Shown here piece by piece: positions 1 through 11,716 of a DNA stretch of 64,000 nucleotides; position 1 is the stretch's first letter, and every line of letters begins with the position of its first letter. Source of the DNA: Rhipicephalus microplus. Its lineage: Eukaryota; Arthropoda; Arachnida; Ixodida; Ixodidae. Below the pieces are notes generated by a model. The model had not been told where the DNA came from and ran no database searches. It was given only the letters and a program-made list of their open reading frames with translations. The DNA is taken from assembly GCF_043290135.1 (NCBI RefSeq), contig NC_134710.1:251522092-251586091 (forward strand), given 5' to 3'. Both the position numbers and the translations under genes were made by a program.

Positions 1-1130
1 CGTATGGATTCGTGCAAGTATAGTACGTTGCCCTACGCGAAGCAGTTGCACAACGGGGCTTCTCTTTCAGGGTTATCAATACCGACAAGGATACACCAGA
101 GGCCGTAAACAACAGCCTAGACACAACATAACGATGGGAATCGGTATAGGGATGTCACTGTTACCGAAAGGCGCGATATTGCACGACTCGCGTGCGACAT
201 CCAGCCATACTTCTGTCTTAGTGTGTGAGATAAGCAGCCAACGCCACGCAGCATTTGATTAAAGTCGCAGGACACTGCGGCATTGCCTGCAGAAACGTGC
301 TGATTTTTTCCTAGCATAAAACACGTGGATCTCACCGTCAGCAACACACATATGACCCCGGCCCACGTATGGGGGTTGGGCGGCCGGTGAACACTGGGAG
401 CGATATTTTGGAGCAACGATGCGTTGTGTGTCCGTGCGTTACCTGTCGAGTGTGTGAAATGAAGCGCGTAGTTAGTACATCAAGCTAGCCGCTTTGGACG
501 AATGCAGTAACTGGGATGAAGTTAACGAAAGTTACTGTAAATATGCAGTAATCTGCAAACAACACAATTTTAGCGGTTTACTGTTTCAACAATGTCCTCT
601 ATGAATAACAGGAACAAGAGCGGGTAGGTAACAGATTCTTGCGGCACGTCTAAAAGTACCTTAACTGTGTTAGAACTATGCCCATTATAGTGCACACATT
701 GGTAGCGATCTCAAAAAATAATCACTGATACATTCAAATACTGGGTCATTGCCTAGCGTTTTCAAGAGTTTAGTGATGAGTTTTGATTGAGACACGTGCT
801 CAGAGGCCTTAGAAAAGTCTAAAAAGATTTTCGTGACTTCTCGTTTTTTGTCAGCCTACAGTTATGTATAGTCTCTGTGAGTTGAGGGACAGTAAATAGC
901 CCATTTCTTAACTAATGGTGAGAAAAAGAGAGAAGCTTGTTTCCTATACATAGTTAGTTATTAATTTTAAGATAATAAGCTGTATAGCATATAGCGAATT
1001 CCACTCGTCGAGCAGGATCAAGTTTTTTTGCTCCATGGCCGAGAGTCTGCATTCCGCTGGTAGATTCGGAGCAAGTTCGCATTTTCTCCTGTCAGATTCG
1101 GTGCAGCCCACTCCGCGATAGAGAGTTCGG
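1..1130. other. Unassigned DNA, no supported gene
   Basis: Short open frames occur on both strands, but none has a recognisable domain, codon pattern or splice context. No tandem repeat or inverted repeat stands out. It may be old decayed repeat or intron sequence. Confidence 0.4.
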
Positions 1131-1592
1131 CGTGTTTTTTTTTTTTTTTTTTGCGGACACGGATTTCGCCGGAACACCTAGAATGCGCTGCCGTCATTTC
1201 CGGCACAGTCGGTCGGCTAGGTTGTTTGTCTTCAGCGTTGTTTTTTTTTTTTTTTTGAGGTGGTGTCTAGTCACCCTGTCCACTTGTGTGCATTGTAAAA
1301 TGGCATCGTTTGTTTGACTCTTCTGGACGTGCTGTTTCTGGTTTGCGTCTCCCTTTGTGCGACAGCGAGAGCACTAGTTCTGCTACCAGTAGCAGCAGTG
1401 AGGACGACGAGCAATACGTGTTATACCGTGTGTACGGTCAAAGATCATCGGCTACGTCGAGGAAGTTTTCTTTACCGGTTTAGTAACGTATACGTAAACA
1501 ACTTCCTGAGTGACTTCCCGCGGGGCATTCCCGTGTTACACTCGCCAATCTGACTTCGCGCTATCCGAGTGTTTGCTCCAGGATTGCGGCAC

Positions 1593-2035
1593 AGAGTTTC
1601 TTAATATACACTAGAGGGAACTCTGGCGCTAGTGTCTAAGGGAGCTGTAACACACGGCGCTTCAGCGAGCATGGGAATGATGGGTAGTACACACATTTGT
1701 CTAATTTTCGTACTTCTGGCCTGCTTGTGGCTCCGTGTGTGTTCGTGTGGCTTGGAGTTGTTTTCTCACGAAAACATAAATTAGCAAATGTCCACCGTTT
1801 GCGTTTCACAACCTTATTCTTTTAGGCTTACCGTTTCGAATCAAGTCACTAAGTTCAAAAGGGTTCGTTCTTTCTTTCAAAACAAAACAGTAACCAGCAA
1901 TAAACGAAGCCGCAAGTACGATTCGTCGCCCACAAGTACGAAGACTAGGCAAATGTGTGTACTACCCATCATTCCCATGGTCACTGAACGATCGCAGCGC
2001 CTGAGTGCCCTCTAGTTAATTTTGGGAAACTTTAT
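1593..2035. mobile_element. Inverted-repeat (MITE-like) element flanked by a 12-bp direct repeat
   Basis: A 29-bp perfect inverted repeat pairs 1671-1699 with 1950-1978. It is embedded in longer imperfect arms (about 1593-1735 and 1915-2035) whose outer parts both carry CTAGAGGG or its complement, then an AGTTTC-type end. Immediately outside each arm lies the same 12-mer, GGATTGCGGCAC (1581-1592 and 2036-2047). This is the layout of a non-autonomous terminal-inverted-repeat element with a target duplication, although 12 bp is longer than most superfamilies make. The interior has no convincing coding frame. The family is not identified. Confidence 0.55.
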
Positions 2036-2227
2036 GGATTGCGGCACCGCTCCGGATCTACCAGTGGAAGTCGCCATTGCAGTGTACGTTCTCGCAAAAC
2101 CGCTTTGCCCTCTCTCCAAGCAACCCTCCGGATGTTTTTTTTTTCCATTACGCAAATTTTTTTTCCTCCTTGACTTGCCCCCTTACCCCCTCCCACCTTT
2201 TTATTTACCTCATTTTACCGTGTATAC

Positions 2228-2285
2228 ACTAGCGGGAAGCATGCCGCGACGGTGTCCCGTTTGTCGTGGCATGCTTCCCACTAGT
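2228..2285. repeat. Hairpin: 23-bp stem, 12-nt loop
   Basis: Arm 2228-2250 (begins ACTAGCGGGAAGC) is complementary to 2263-2285 at 21 of 23 positions; the two differences are of the C/T type that still allow G-U pairing in RNA. The loop is 2251-2262. It sits just upstream of the Arg-rich repeat remnant and may belong to the same mobile element. Confidence 0.7.
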
Positions 2286-2700
2286 GAGCGCGTACCTTTC
2301 CCGGCTGTCGCCGGCTTTGCGAGGGTTAGCGAAGCCGATCGCGCTCGCAAATGGCGACGTCAACACCGACGAGGCGCGAGCGAGGGAAGCCGAATGCAAG
2401 CGTCTACAGTGCAAGACCAGCGACACCGACGAGTTGCGACTCAAGAACACCGATCGCAGTCGAAAATACAGATGGCGCGTGGGTAACACCTACAACACAC
2501 AAGCCAAGAAAGCCGAGCGCAAGTGTCTTAAACGCGTCCCGCCTTTGCGCCGGTTTGCGTTTCAAACAAACGTTTACTCGAATAAACGCTACACAAAGTT
2601 TCGCTTTAAACCGTTCTTTCAGCACTCGCATCGACGCCCGTTTGCACCGGGGCAACACCGTGCGCCCCGCTGCTGCTTCGCAGCTGATCAGGGTTCCCTT
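2286..2700 (+). pseudogene. Remnant encoding 23-residue Arg/Lys-rich repeats (STPR-like)
   Basis: In one frame about 2340-2540 reads as basic repeats beginning AREAECKRLQCK, then RKYRWRVGN, then RKCLKR. Corresponding basic residues recur every 23 residues, the period of the STPR-type repeat. I know Arg-rich repeats of this kind from many tick and other arthropod transposon-derived proteins. An overlapping frame upstream (RARKWRRQHRR) looks like an earlier repeat, so a frameshift separates them. GC and CpG content are visibly higher than in the flanking AT-rich DNA. No zinc-finger, helicase or nuclease domain remains nearby. The basic-repeat reading is moderately sure; assignment to any one transposon family is not. 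Confidence 0.4.
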
Positions 2701-2819
2701 CAGGAATATGGTCCATTGTTTTTCTCTTTCTTTTCATATCTGTTTTTTTTACCTAATTTTTTTTCCCTTTTACCATCCCTTCAGTCCTCTTTGGATTGGG
2801 AAACAGTGAGGACGTAAGT

Positions 2820-3284
2820 TCGTATTTATTCACGCGAGTACATATGCTGAAAAAGTACCAGGTTCCATTCTTCAATAGTTCAGGGAAAGATAGAATAGTA
2901 AAAGAGTTCAGTTCTGGCAAGATAAGGAGCGGGTGTCAGGGAGTGGGAACGACGAGTTTTGCTAGTCTCACAAAGGGTTATGTAAGGTCTCGGATCTATG
3001 AAAAATTTACACCGAAGAAGAATGGAGGAACTTCAGTCGGGAAATCTTACGCCTCATTTAAAGATAAATCTGTTGGAGTGTAAAAGTTCAATTGCAGAAT
3101 CGTTGCGGCTGTATTTAGAGAAAATGAGTCGCATGGCTTTTCTCTCTGTTTTCTGAAGAGCATGAATACTGTTTTCGGTAAAAAAATCCCAAATAATGGA
3201 GGCTTATTCTAATTTAGGTCTCATGAGAGTCGTATAGGCTGAAGTTTTCACGTATTAGGATATATACACGCCTTTGAACGTGGA
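2820..3284. other. Unassigned DNA
   Basis: A 95-codon open frame covers 2796-3083 with a basic composition, but it has no recognisable domain and starts inside repeat-like sequence. Nothing else is supported here. Confidence 0.3.
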
Positions 3285-3470
3285 AGCGTCTCTCAGAATC
3301 TCATTCAAGACGATTTGATGCCCTCACATAGTATGCAAGGGATTATTGGTCAGCTGTCGGCTCGTAATGATATCACTTAGCACGTGATCATTTTATGAGC
3401 CGGCAGCTGAACAATAATCCTTCGCATATCTTGAAGGCATCAAGTCTACCTGAATGAGACTCTCGCTATG
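3285..3470. repeat. Palindromic foldback element (about 186 bp)
   Basis: The left arm runs from CTCAGAATCTCATTC through GGATTATTGGTCAGCTG to the centre near 3380. The right arm is its imperfect complement and ends GAATGAGACTCTC. The central part (CAGCTG, GCTCATAAT, CACGTG) also occurs near 48545-48600 inside the larger foldback, so both belong to one family. A further fragment of that family (CCAAGGAATGTGTAGG) lies at about 3538-3580. Confidence 0.6.
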
Positions 3471-3589
3471 AACGAACAGAAACAAAATTTTCTAACGGCT
3501 CGTTTTTTTCTCCTAGTTAGACACACCATTCACTATATCTAACTGACAACCAAGCCAAGGAATGTGTAGGTGATGGTATTTGTACGAAT

Positions 3590-5615
3590 AATAATATCTC
3601 TGCTTACAGATAGTTGTCTTTTTATCTTTTTTCAATTTATTCACATTTACCGTCATAATTACCGGGAATAATATCTTCTTTACTTGCTACGGCTTGGTTG
3701 TCGATTAGTTCTTATTATTGTTGTGTTTAACAGGAAGAGAAACGAGCCCTTTAGGCGTCACTTTCATTCAGACATAACTTCGCTGATGTTACGCTAAGGT
3801 TTTCTAACTGCTCGACATAATTACAAGCCCAAGCTGAAATCTGAAACAGATACATGGTCTAACAACATTTCGAAGGACAGACCTGGGTCAATTCGAATAG
3901 ACAACGAGATGGACGATGACAGAAAATTTGAATGACAACGACAAAAAATTATCACCATATTGCTTTTATAACAGTTGTAGTCGCCGAAAAAAATAAAGGG
4001 AAGAGATGAATGCTCCAGGAAAGTGTACTTCGTGCCGATTTATATAATCTACGCAACCGTGGTACGCTGTTCCCATTAGCGGGTGGGCAAACTGTATGCC
4101 ACAGCCTTATCACCTGGCCCTCAAGAGGACGCCGTCAACCAAAGCGTATATGTGCAAGAAATTCCTCCGGCTATCTGGGAACGGGGCGTTAGAAGTATGC
4201 AGATGAAGCTGGCTTCTCGGACCTGCCGCGTCAGCGCATTCAGATGTATGGAGCCACAGCGGGGATGCTGGGCAGGTGGACTCAATCCGAGGTATAGCCA
4301 GCGGGACGACAACGTCAGAGGACTTACGCATACCAGTGGCGAGCTTCGTTGGCAGCCACGCGGAAATAATGATGGCGGTAAATGATGAAGTATGGCTCTC
4401 TCCGCTCGAGATTTTCGTTCACCCAGGCGGGTTGTCGCCGTTTCGCAAGGCTGGTCGGCAGAAATATGCGCTGCGCAAATGACAAATGGAGCTGGGCTAG
4501 ACGTCTACAGAATCACTGCGTGGGGCAAAGCCCCCTGTTTCTTATCTTCGTGAACATTCTTGCGCCGCAAGCTCGGCACTTTATTTGTCTTCAATGCCAC
4601 CTATACTTACTTCTTCAAATTATATGAACTTGCCAAAGCCGGTAGTCCAAAGATACCGCTTGAAGAGAGTCATGGAAAGTTACAGGGATAATGAAAAAAA
4701 AGTTTTGCCGCCAATGTTTCAGCCAAATTCTTAGATGGGATCCTGAAAACGACAAAGACAACCTTCATTCCAAGCAGAAACTACAGAAAAATAATGAATT
4801 TAATGCATTTTTCATGAACTCTGCGTCTAGCGGTGGCACCGTGAACTAGAGAAGGTGACGTTTGGTGATGTCCGCTTCACCCGAAGCTGGCAAGCCAACA
4901 ATGCCATCCATCGCCTGCGTCTTTCGGTCGCTCATCTTCTACTTCGGTTACCAGAACTGGTATGAACATCAACAGCACCGAACGATGCTTCCGGCTGGCG
5001 CAAAGCACCAGCGCTTTTGTGGAAGAGAAAGAGTGGGATGAAAGGAGAGGTGGAGAAAAGGAAGAGGAGGGCAAAAACTATAGTGCTTCCTGCACGCGCG
5101 TCGGTGAGTTTGACGTCACGGCTCACGCTCGATAGGAGCCACTGCACGCTGACATTACATCAAATATACAACAAACAATTCAAAAAATACAGGAAATAAA
5201 CTCCATTTTTCTAAACGGTGGTATCTTCCGAGCCTAACTTCAAAGCTGCGTAAATTTTTTCCAATTTTTGTTGAGTATCTGTTCAACTGCATATACCTCC
5301 TGTCACCCCCCTTCCAGTTTGATGTTTTTTTTAAAAATCTTATCAATAAAGCTACGACTTGAAACCTTTCCCTGTGCATCTAATGGCAAATCGTAACAAA
5401 TTACAAATATTTCTAGAGTGTTCTTCTCAACTCCACATTGTAGTAAAGTTTCGTTTTGCTTTACAATAGGATTACGTTTTCTAAATAACGAATATGACAG
5501 TTCTAGAAGTTGAGACATTATTTCTCAAAACGTTCTTTTTCAGTTGTCAAGGGATTAAGAACGATAATTGCCGCAGTTTCACACATGAAAACTACGTTAT
5601 GATAATGACTTACGA
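3590..5615. other. Unassigned DNA
   Basis: No recognisable gene. About 4009-4640 is GC-richer and has overlapping open frames on both strands of 60-100 codons (for example 4083-4385 plus), which suggests an old coding or transposon fragment, but no motif can be named. The rest is AT-rich and featureless. Confidence 0.35.
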
Positions 5616-5617
5616 AA

Positions 5618-5690
5618 GCCGTAGGAGACGGCTCCGGAAGTCTTGACCCCCTTGGGTTTTTTAACGTGCACTCGGAGCATCAGGCCTCCA
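5618..5690 (-). repeat. Ancient fragment of the tick SINE
   Basis: The stretch GGCTCCGGAAG ... CCCTTGGGTTTTTTAACGTG follows the order of the central part of the SINE found elsewhere in the window (GGGCTCCGGAAATTT, CCTGGGGTTCTTTAACGTG) with many substitutions. The tRNA head and tail are lost. Confidence 0.45.
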
Positions 5691-5699
5691 AAGAAAGGC

Positions 5700-7770
5700 G
5701 GCCGCTATGTGCAGGGTTCCATCCATCAGCAGTCGCACACCACAACCACCCACCACGGCGGGTATGCAAATGGAACGTCCACGTGTTGGCCGGAGTCCTC
5801 TAGCATCGTTTAATAAAAACCAGCCAAGCGAATTGCAACACCGTGTTCAGAATCGTTATCAGCGCCCGCGGGTATTACAGTCACCAGCAGTGGAAGAAAT
5901 TATGTTTTTTTTTCTCCTGTGTCCTATTTTAGCATTGTGCAATTGAGATTCTGCTCTAGCCTGCACCTTTATAAGCACAGGTACCACAAAGCGCAAGTAT
6001 GAAGACAGCGTGTTATTTCTCAACCATACCGGTGTCTGCACGTTACATAACAGATATACCGTACGCGTGGTTGCATGAGATGTAAAATCTAGCACTTTCA
6101 TTTATCAGAGCTTCCAAGGTATAAACAACCGAGCTGCCTTTTCATTGCCCAGAGGCACGCTAATGTGTGTCGAAATCACGCGAATACGCCGAAATTGCGG
6201 CACGCACTTCTGTGCTGGGGTAATGTCTACACCTCCGATAATTCAAGCCGCCGCATGAGCCCCTGCAGCAAAACACTTCTGACGAGATTTTCAACCCAGT
6301 CCCACTACCAAGGTCATCATTATCATTGGGAGCGTGAAGCAAAATCTCAAACAGCATCTATACAAAAAACTAATTGAAGATGTGATATCTTTAGACATGC
6401 AAGCGCTTACAAGTACATCGGCTTCTTCGGATAAGTTGTCACATAAATTACTTCGAACGCTGGCAGTTGAAGTCTCTTTCACAGCTATACCACACAGAAA
6501 AAAGTGAACATGGTCCCATTGTTGGAGGCTATATGAGTGGAACTCAAGCGCGTTCATTACGATTCCGCCACTCAATCTGCATATGGAACAAGCAAAATAT
6601 GCATGCTCTTAGAGAAAGTGACACCAGTAAGGGAACACAGAAATTGTCAACAACTCTCGCAACTAATATGAAACGAGTGGCTTCTCTGAGATTCTACATT
6701 CGTGTCTCTTGTAAGATTTATTTGAATGCATGCTAACGGTTCAGCGCCACCACTCAATCTACCCAATGGTCATTCTCTAAAAGGTCGCCAAGCGCTCAAA
6801 AGACGAGAAAACCGACCAACTTTGCACAATACGTGGACAATAAAGGGCCAAAAATAGGATTAAATATTGAAGCAGGCATTTTAGGTTTGCTAGATCATGA
6901 TCACTGCATAGCATGACATCTGCGAAGAGAAAAGAGTTGTCAAACCATTTGAACCATTTGTTAAATATTAATAAAAAATTGCACCGACAACTTTTGTAGG
7001 TACATAGAAGCGCAAATAGTAGACAAGTATAATATTTAAAATTAACTTCATAAACAGAAAAGAGAAATTAGCTAGCACCCCGTCACTTCATTGGAAGAGG
7101 TAAGTATTAAAAAGCTGAAAAACGTATACGATTATAGTCCTATTACTGCTGGTAGTGAAGCGCTAAACGGACGTCGCGGGCGAGGGTGTACAAACACGAG
7201 GCATTTACTCTCCTCTAAGGTTTATTGCGAAAACACACAAAGAATACATACACGAGAGGAATGGTGCCGAAAACTGCGATGAACTTGTGGAATAACTGCT
7301 AGCGGTACCTTATAAGTAGAGGCCGAATTTATAAGCACTAAAAATTGGGTTTAAGGTGCCTAAATTGGCAGGCAAAACAGATTTAGGCCCCTGAAATATA
7401 AAATATAGGCAAAATAAATGTTTACAAGTTTTCGAAAACACGCGTGTGGAACCTGTTTCCACGACAGGCAAGCAATAAGAAATTATTTAGTTTATGATGA
7501 TTACAAGGCACCAATGACTTAACATAGCCATGCAATTTTTTCACAGCAGGGTTTGTAGAACATGGTGTCTCCCTGTATTTTCCAGTATGGTGACTTAGGT
7601 GTCCACCATCCAAAAAAAAAAAAAAACGTGGCTGATCCCCCTATAGTATACAGCAATCAGTACAGCACTAAAGTGAAACGTGTCTTTACAGCTGTAGTTG
7701 AGCGTTTGTTGTGCATTGTTTCAGCAACAGCAGCAAATTGCTAGGCCACGTCAAAATTGGCAAGCAGCTT
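5700..7770. other. Unassigned DNA
   Basis: Open frames of 60-94 codons occur on both strands without recognisable domains. The sequence is AT-rich, with several runs of A or T. No gene, RNA gene or repeat family is supported. Confidence 0.35.
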
Positions 7771-7775
7771 GAAAC

Positions 7776-8026
7776 TTAATTGATTGAATGATTTTAAGGT
7801 TTAACTTCCCTAAACCACCATATGAATATGAGAGATGCCGTAGTGGAAGGTTCGGGAAATTTCGACCGCATGAGGTTGTTTAACGTGCACCCAGATCTGA
7901 GCACACGGGCCCACATAACTTTTGCCTCCATCGAAAATACTGCCGCCACCACTGAGATTCGATCCCGCGACTTGCGGGTCAGCAGGCGAGTACCTTATAG
8001 CCAATAGACCACCGCAGCGGGGCAGG
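7776..8026 (-). mobile_element. tRNA-derived SINE, full-length, diverged
   Basis: Read on the minus strand it begins with the tRNA-like head (CCGC ... GGTCTATTGGCTATAAGG), has a B-box-like segment near 7955-7970, then the SINE body and the GTTTAAC tail end. It is flanked by the imperfect 10-bp direct repeat AGCTTGAAAC (7766-7775) and AGCTCGAAAC (8027-8036). Compared with the copy at 31242 it carries many substitutions, so it is older. Confidence 0.75.
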
Positions 8027-8039
8027 AGCTCGAAACGTG

Positions 8040-9660
8040 CCGTACAGACCTCACGCAGAAAGCACGCACGAAATCAGCATACACAGGACGATCGCGGACG
8101 AACAACAGTCACAGTTTGACATTTAAAGTGTGCTCTTCTAACAGAGAGAAAGACGCACAAAATGAGTGCGCAAGTAGGCACAGGACAGGTGCGAACAACT
8201 GTCACACATTTCCTGCGTCGTGTGTCAGCAGTGTGCTCCCGATAAGTCTGATAAGCACGTGCGCCGAAGAGACTACGCTCGGTGTAGGTGGCTCTTCGCG
8301 GAGGCGACGACCTTTAGAGCACGCCCAACAGGAGTTCATCGCGCCATCTCGCCACTGATAACGAAAACACGCTGAAGTTTCGAAGGTCTGAAGACTGCCA
8401 AACGGTGCATGGTGTATTAAATAGCTTGTCGTTAACTTCCTTCCTCCCTCCCCGCCCTCCCGCCAACGTACGCTTTGTGGTGCAGTGGTTAGCACGGGGA
8501 GCTGAGAAGCGAGACGTAATTGATTTTATTTCGCGTGACTAATGCTGACCTGTTGGTTATTTTTCTTTGCAATTGTTTAGCATTCATTTTCAGCGTCACA
8601 TCCGTGACGTAAGTACGTCAGCGGAGCCGTAGTGGGCTCCTGCTTAAAACTCTTGCGGGCTAAAACAAACACGCTTCTGGCGTGCTTTTCAGCATGGCTG
8701 AGAAGGGCCCACAGGAGAAAATCGCCAGACCACTATAGCAGCCTGGCTGGTATTAACCGAGTCTCATCGCACGGAATAAATTTCTCCTTTATATGTGAAC
8801 ATCTCACATGGCCACTCACCAGGTTTGAGCATTTCGAGCAGGCAAGAGAAACGTATGCGCTGGGAACTCACGATCTTGTCAGCCAAGATTTGGAACGCTA
8901 AGCGCCCAGGAAAGAGGTCATATAGCAGACTGAACGCGGCTTGCTTTTTATCTCATAGCGCGCCCACAACATAGAGGAAACGACCTACAACAAGGACTCG
9001 TCCTACGTGCTTCGAAGTAGTACGTGACACTGCCAAAATTATTCGAGGCGACGAGTGGAATTTGTGCGATTTGTTGATAGCATAGAAAAATAAAAGTTGA
9101 AAAAAATATTAACACACTAGAACGGAATCTGTGTGCCTTTTTTTTCTTCGTATTGAGCGAGATGTGAGGCTGAGAAGCCTCCATGTCGTCTGCGTTGTTG
9201 TTATCACCCTTCTCGAATCGTGCCGGTGCCAGCTCTGACAGTGCTTGGCGTAGTTTTGGTGCACCGTCCCGAGAAGCAGTTGCAGCGGAGCGACTCGGTG
9301 TATTGTGGTAAGGATACATGATCCATATCAGCCTCTCCAAACGTGCTCACAGACAGGGATCCATCCTAACAAAAACTGGCAGTAAGTACAATACAGAGAA
9401 CGCCGAAACAACTAGGACATGTCAGGCGAACGTAACCTTGCGTCTACACGACGTGTTGATGCGCTTGTGTCAATACCAAGAATGACAAGGAAGGAATTTG
9501 ACTTAAGTCTACGCCGAGCGAGTGGCAAATGGTTCAAGCTTTTCTTCTCGACATCATGCTTTTCCGGCTCGTAATGAACCAATTGAAGAATTCTGGTAGA
9601 ACAAAGCGGTGGCTCAGAAAAACTTCCATTTTGGATTACTGCCCCTTGGGCGTGTTGGTA
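8040..9660. other. Unassigned DNA with one tRNA-like A-box fragment
   Basis: Near 8472-8505 the sequence GTGGTGCAGTGGTTAGCAC resembles a tRNA 5' half with an A box. No B box or T-arm follows, so it is at most a SINE head fragment. A 130-codon minus-strand open frame (8948-9340) has no recognisable domain. Confidence 0.3.
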
Positions 9661-9664
9661 TAAC

Positions 9665-9737
9665 CTCATGATGAAACAAGCGCTCAAAAATACACACTCT
9701 GAGTGTGTGTATTATTTAGCGCTTATTTCATCGTGAG
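9665..9737. repeat. Near-perfect hairpin, 35-37-bp arms, 1-nt loop
   Basis: The arm 9665-9699 (CTCATGATGAAACAAGCGCT ... ACACACTC) is almost exactly complementary to 9701-9737 with essentially no spacer. Such a structure fits a compact MITE or a fused terminal-repeat footprint. No coding sequence is involved. Confidence 0.65.
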
Positions 9738-10272
9738 CAATTTCCTGTGTCTAACTGGAATTTCTCATGTGACCTGGTGAAGCGCCTTTTAAGAAATAAA
9801 TGACAAACAAAACAAAAAGGCCAGGTTTGCGCGGTAGGCGCCGCACAATCACAGGGAAAGCTAGAAGAGCGGCCTTTCAGAGCCTTTTCAAACCACTCAT
9901 TGGGTAACTACTGCAACCAGACTTTCTTGGTACCCACTAGGGCATTAATAATAAACTTTTGGGTAGTAGGCCGGCATTTGCTATGCTATTTTTTGTCATT
10001 CTTCTGAAAAGCATGGTATCCGCTAAACACTTGCAAGGAATTTCGTGCCTATTGTCGATTAAGTGGCTGATGACAATGAGCAACTATGGCTGAAGTGGGT
10101 AGGTGCCACAGTTAATAGGAGAACAAGAACACGCTTTTGTAATAGGTTGCAGCATTGGACGGCCCACTCGTTACGCTATTCGCATTGTGCGACGACGGGT
10201 TGTTCCTCCGCTGTTGTGCAACGCTTTATAAGTCGTATTAACGCGCTTGCTTTCCCGATATCAAGCCTGCCT

Positions 10273-10646
10273 ATGGCAAGAAGAAGAAGAAGCCGCACTG
10301 ATCGGCTGTGTTCAAAAACGCTCTCTGCTGGGAACAGTGTATCGGCCGAAGGCCGAAGATCATCGACTCCGTTTCATGATGAACACTTAAGCTATAAAGT
10401 CGTCCTGTCACGTCTTCCAACCGGTAACGACGCTTTGAATTCCATTTTCCTTCATGCCGACGTGAGTGGTAGGCTGTACCGTTGCCCAAACTTCCATGAC
10501 GCGTTGCTCGAAGTGGTGAGCACAGCGGACATCATAGGAGTTGGCCAGTATCAAACGAGATTTTTATGGGTTGTTACGTGTGAAAGCAGAATGCTGAAAC
10601 AGAAACTTGTCACTTGTGGAGAGCTCTGTGTAAAAGGGCTGAAGTG
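10273..10646 (+). pseudogene. 5' part of retrotransposon gag/ORF1-like gene
   Basis: From the ATG at 10273 the frame opens with MARRRRSRTDRLCSK and continues about 125 residues (SYKVVLSRLPTGNDALN, ADIIGVGQYQTRFLWVV, LVTCGELCVKG). In tick genomes this segment order is usual in gag-like/ORF1 proteins of retrotransposons, ahead of a second RNA-binding-like domain and a CCHC knuckle. The frame is open further upstream to 10063 but without an ATG. It is interrupted at 10647 by the left end of a DNA transposon, and the rest of the gene resumes at 15209 in the same frame. The upstream half is intact in frame; the downstream half has stops. Whether the parent was a LINE or another retroelement cannot be told, since no reverse transcriptase lies nearby. 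Confidence 0.7.
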
Positions 10647-10654
10647 TACACTCT

Positions 10655-10850
10655 AAGCCAAAAATGGCCAAAATGGGAGCAACGGCTGTTTTTACTCCTT
10701 CAGACCGACTGTTACTCTCCGAAAAGACCAAGCGGAACAAGATGGCCGACTTGTTCGAGAATGGGGGAGCAACTGTATTCATCTTAAGTTTGTAAGGGAG
10801 CAACGGAAGGAGGAACCGCTGTAAATGCTCTCGTCACGCAACGGTTACTC
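10655..10850. repeat. Left subterminal repeat cluster (GGAGYAAC)
   Basis: GGAGCAAC occurs near 10677, 10765 and 10797, with related GTTACTCTCC and GGTTACTCCCC. The same motif family is found at the right end of the element. These are probable binding sites for the mobilising transposase. Confidence 0.6.
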
Positions 10851-11716
10851 CCCGGCAGGACACCGCACACAAATATGCATGCCGCCCACATTGATATTCA
10901 TGGGCCAGATTATTGTTTGTTCTGTGTGCCAAACTTCACCAAACCAATACAGTGATTTATTTTAGCATCCGTAGATAATAAGATAGCAGCGCTGGCTGAA
11001 CACAGAAGGCCTGAGAATACAGTACGGCAAATACCTAACACACGCAGCAGCAGAATGGAGAGTTGGCACGTCAAAGCGGACCGAACGCCGAAACACGTGC
11101 AAAACAACGATAAAAAAAGCCTAGACACGCCGTTCGTCCGCGAAGTAAGGGCGTCAAAGTCGATCAAGCACCGAAACACGTGCATAAGGAGCCCCCCCCC
11201 CCCCGCCCAGATATATCAGAGAAGAAAAAAAAAAGCGGACCCAGACGCGCTTCTCATCAGCCATACACTTAGTAGCACGCTTCACCGTGTAGTTTGAGGG
11301 CAGAATGACAAATCTGCGCCATCTGCGCCCGCACGACAAGTGTGGCGCTAGTGTAGCAAACGATGTAAGTTACAAAGTAATTTTTATTCAATGTTTATGT
11401 TGACTAGCTCTAAATAAAAATTACAGTCAACTTTTTATATCTATTTATGAGTTTTAGTGTACCTCAGTTTTTTTTTATAATTGTATTAAGAGAACACACT
11501 GAAATTATTGCGCTGACGCTTGTGCTGCCACTGCTCGACGTTTTTTTTTTTCGGCGCAACTAGGTTCGCGTTCGCACTACTTACTCATTTTCATATGGTC
11601 TGTGGTTGGCGAGCACATGGACGTGCGGGCTTGTGAGCTATGTTTTGATCGTGTGTGTGTGTCGCAGATTTGCGTTTCTACTTATTCGTGATGAAGGTTA
11701 GTGTATATTTATCTTT

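Noticed and set aside
1132..1553. Coding frames between poly-T runs
   Set aside because: Overlapping frames in all registers, with T homopolymers and no domain.
8472..8505. tRNA gene or SINE head
   Set aside because: Only an A-box-like sequence is present. No B box or T-arm follows.
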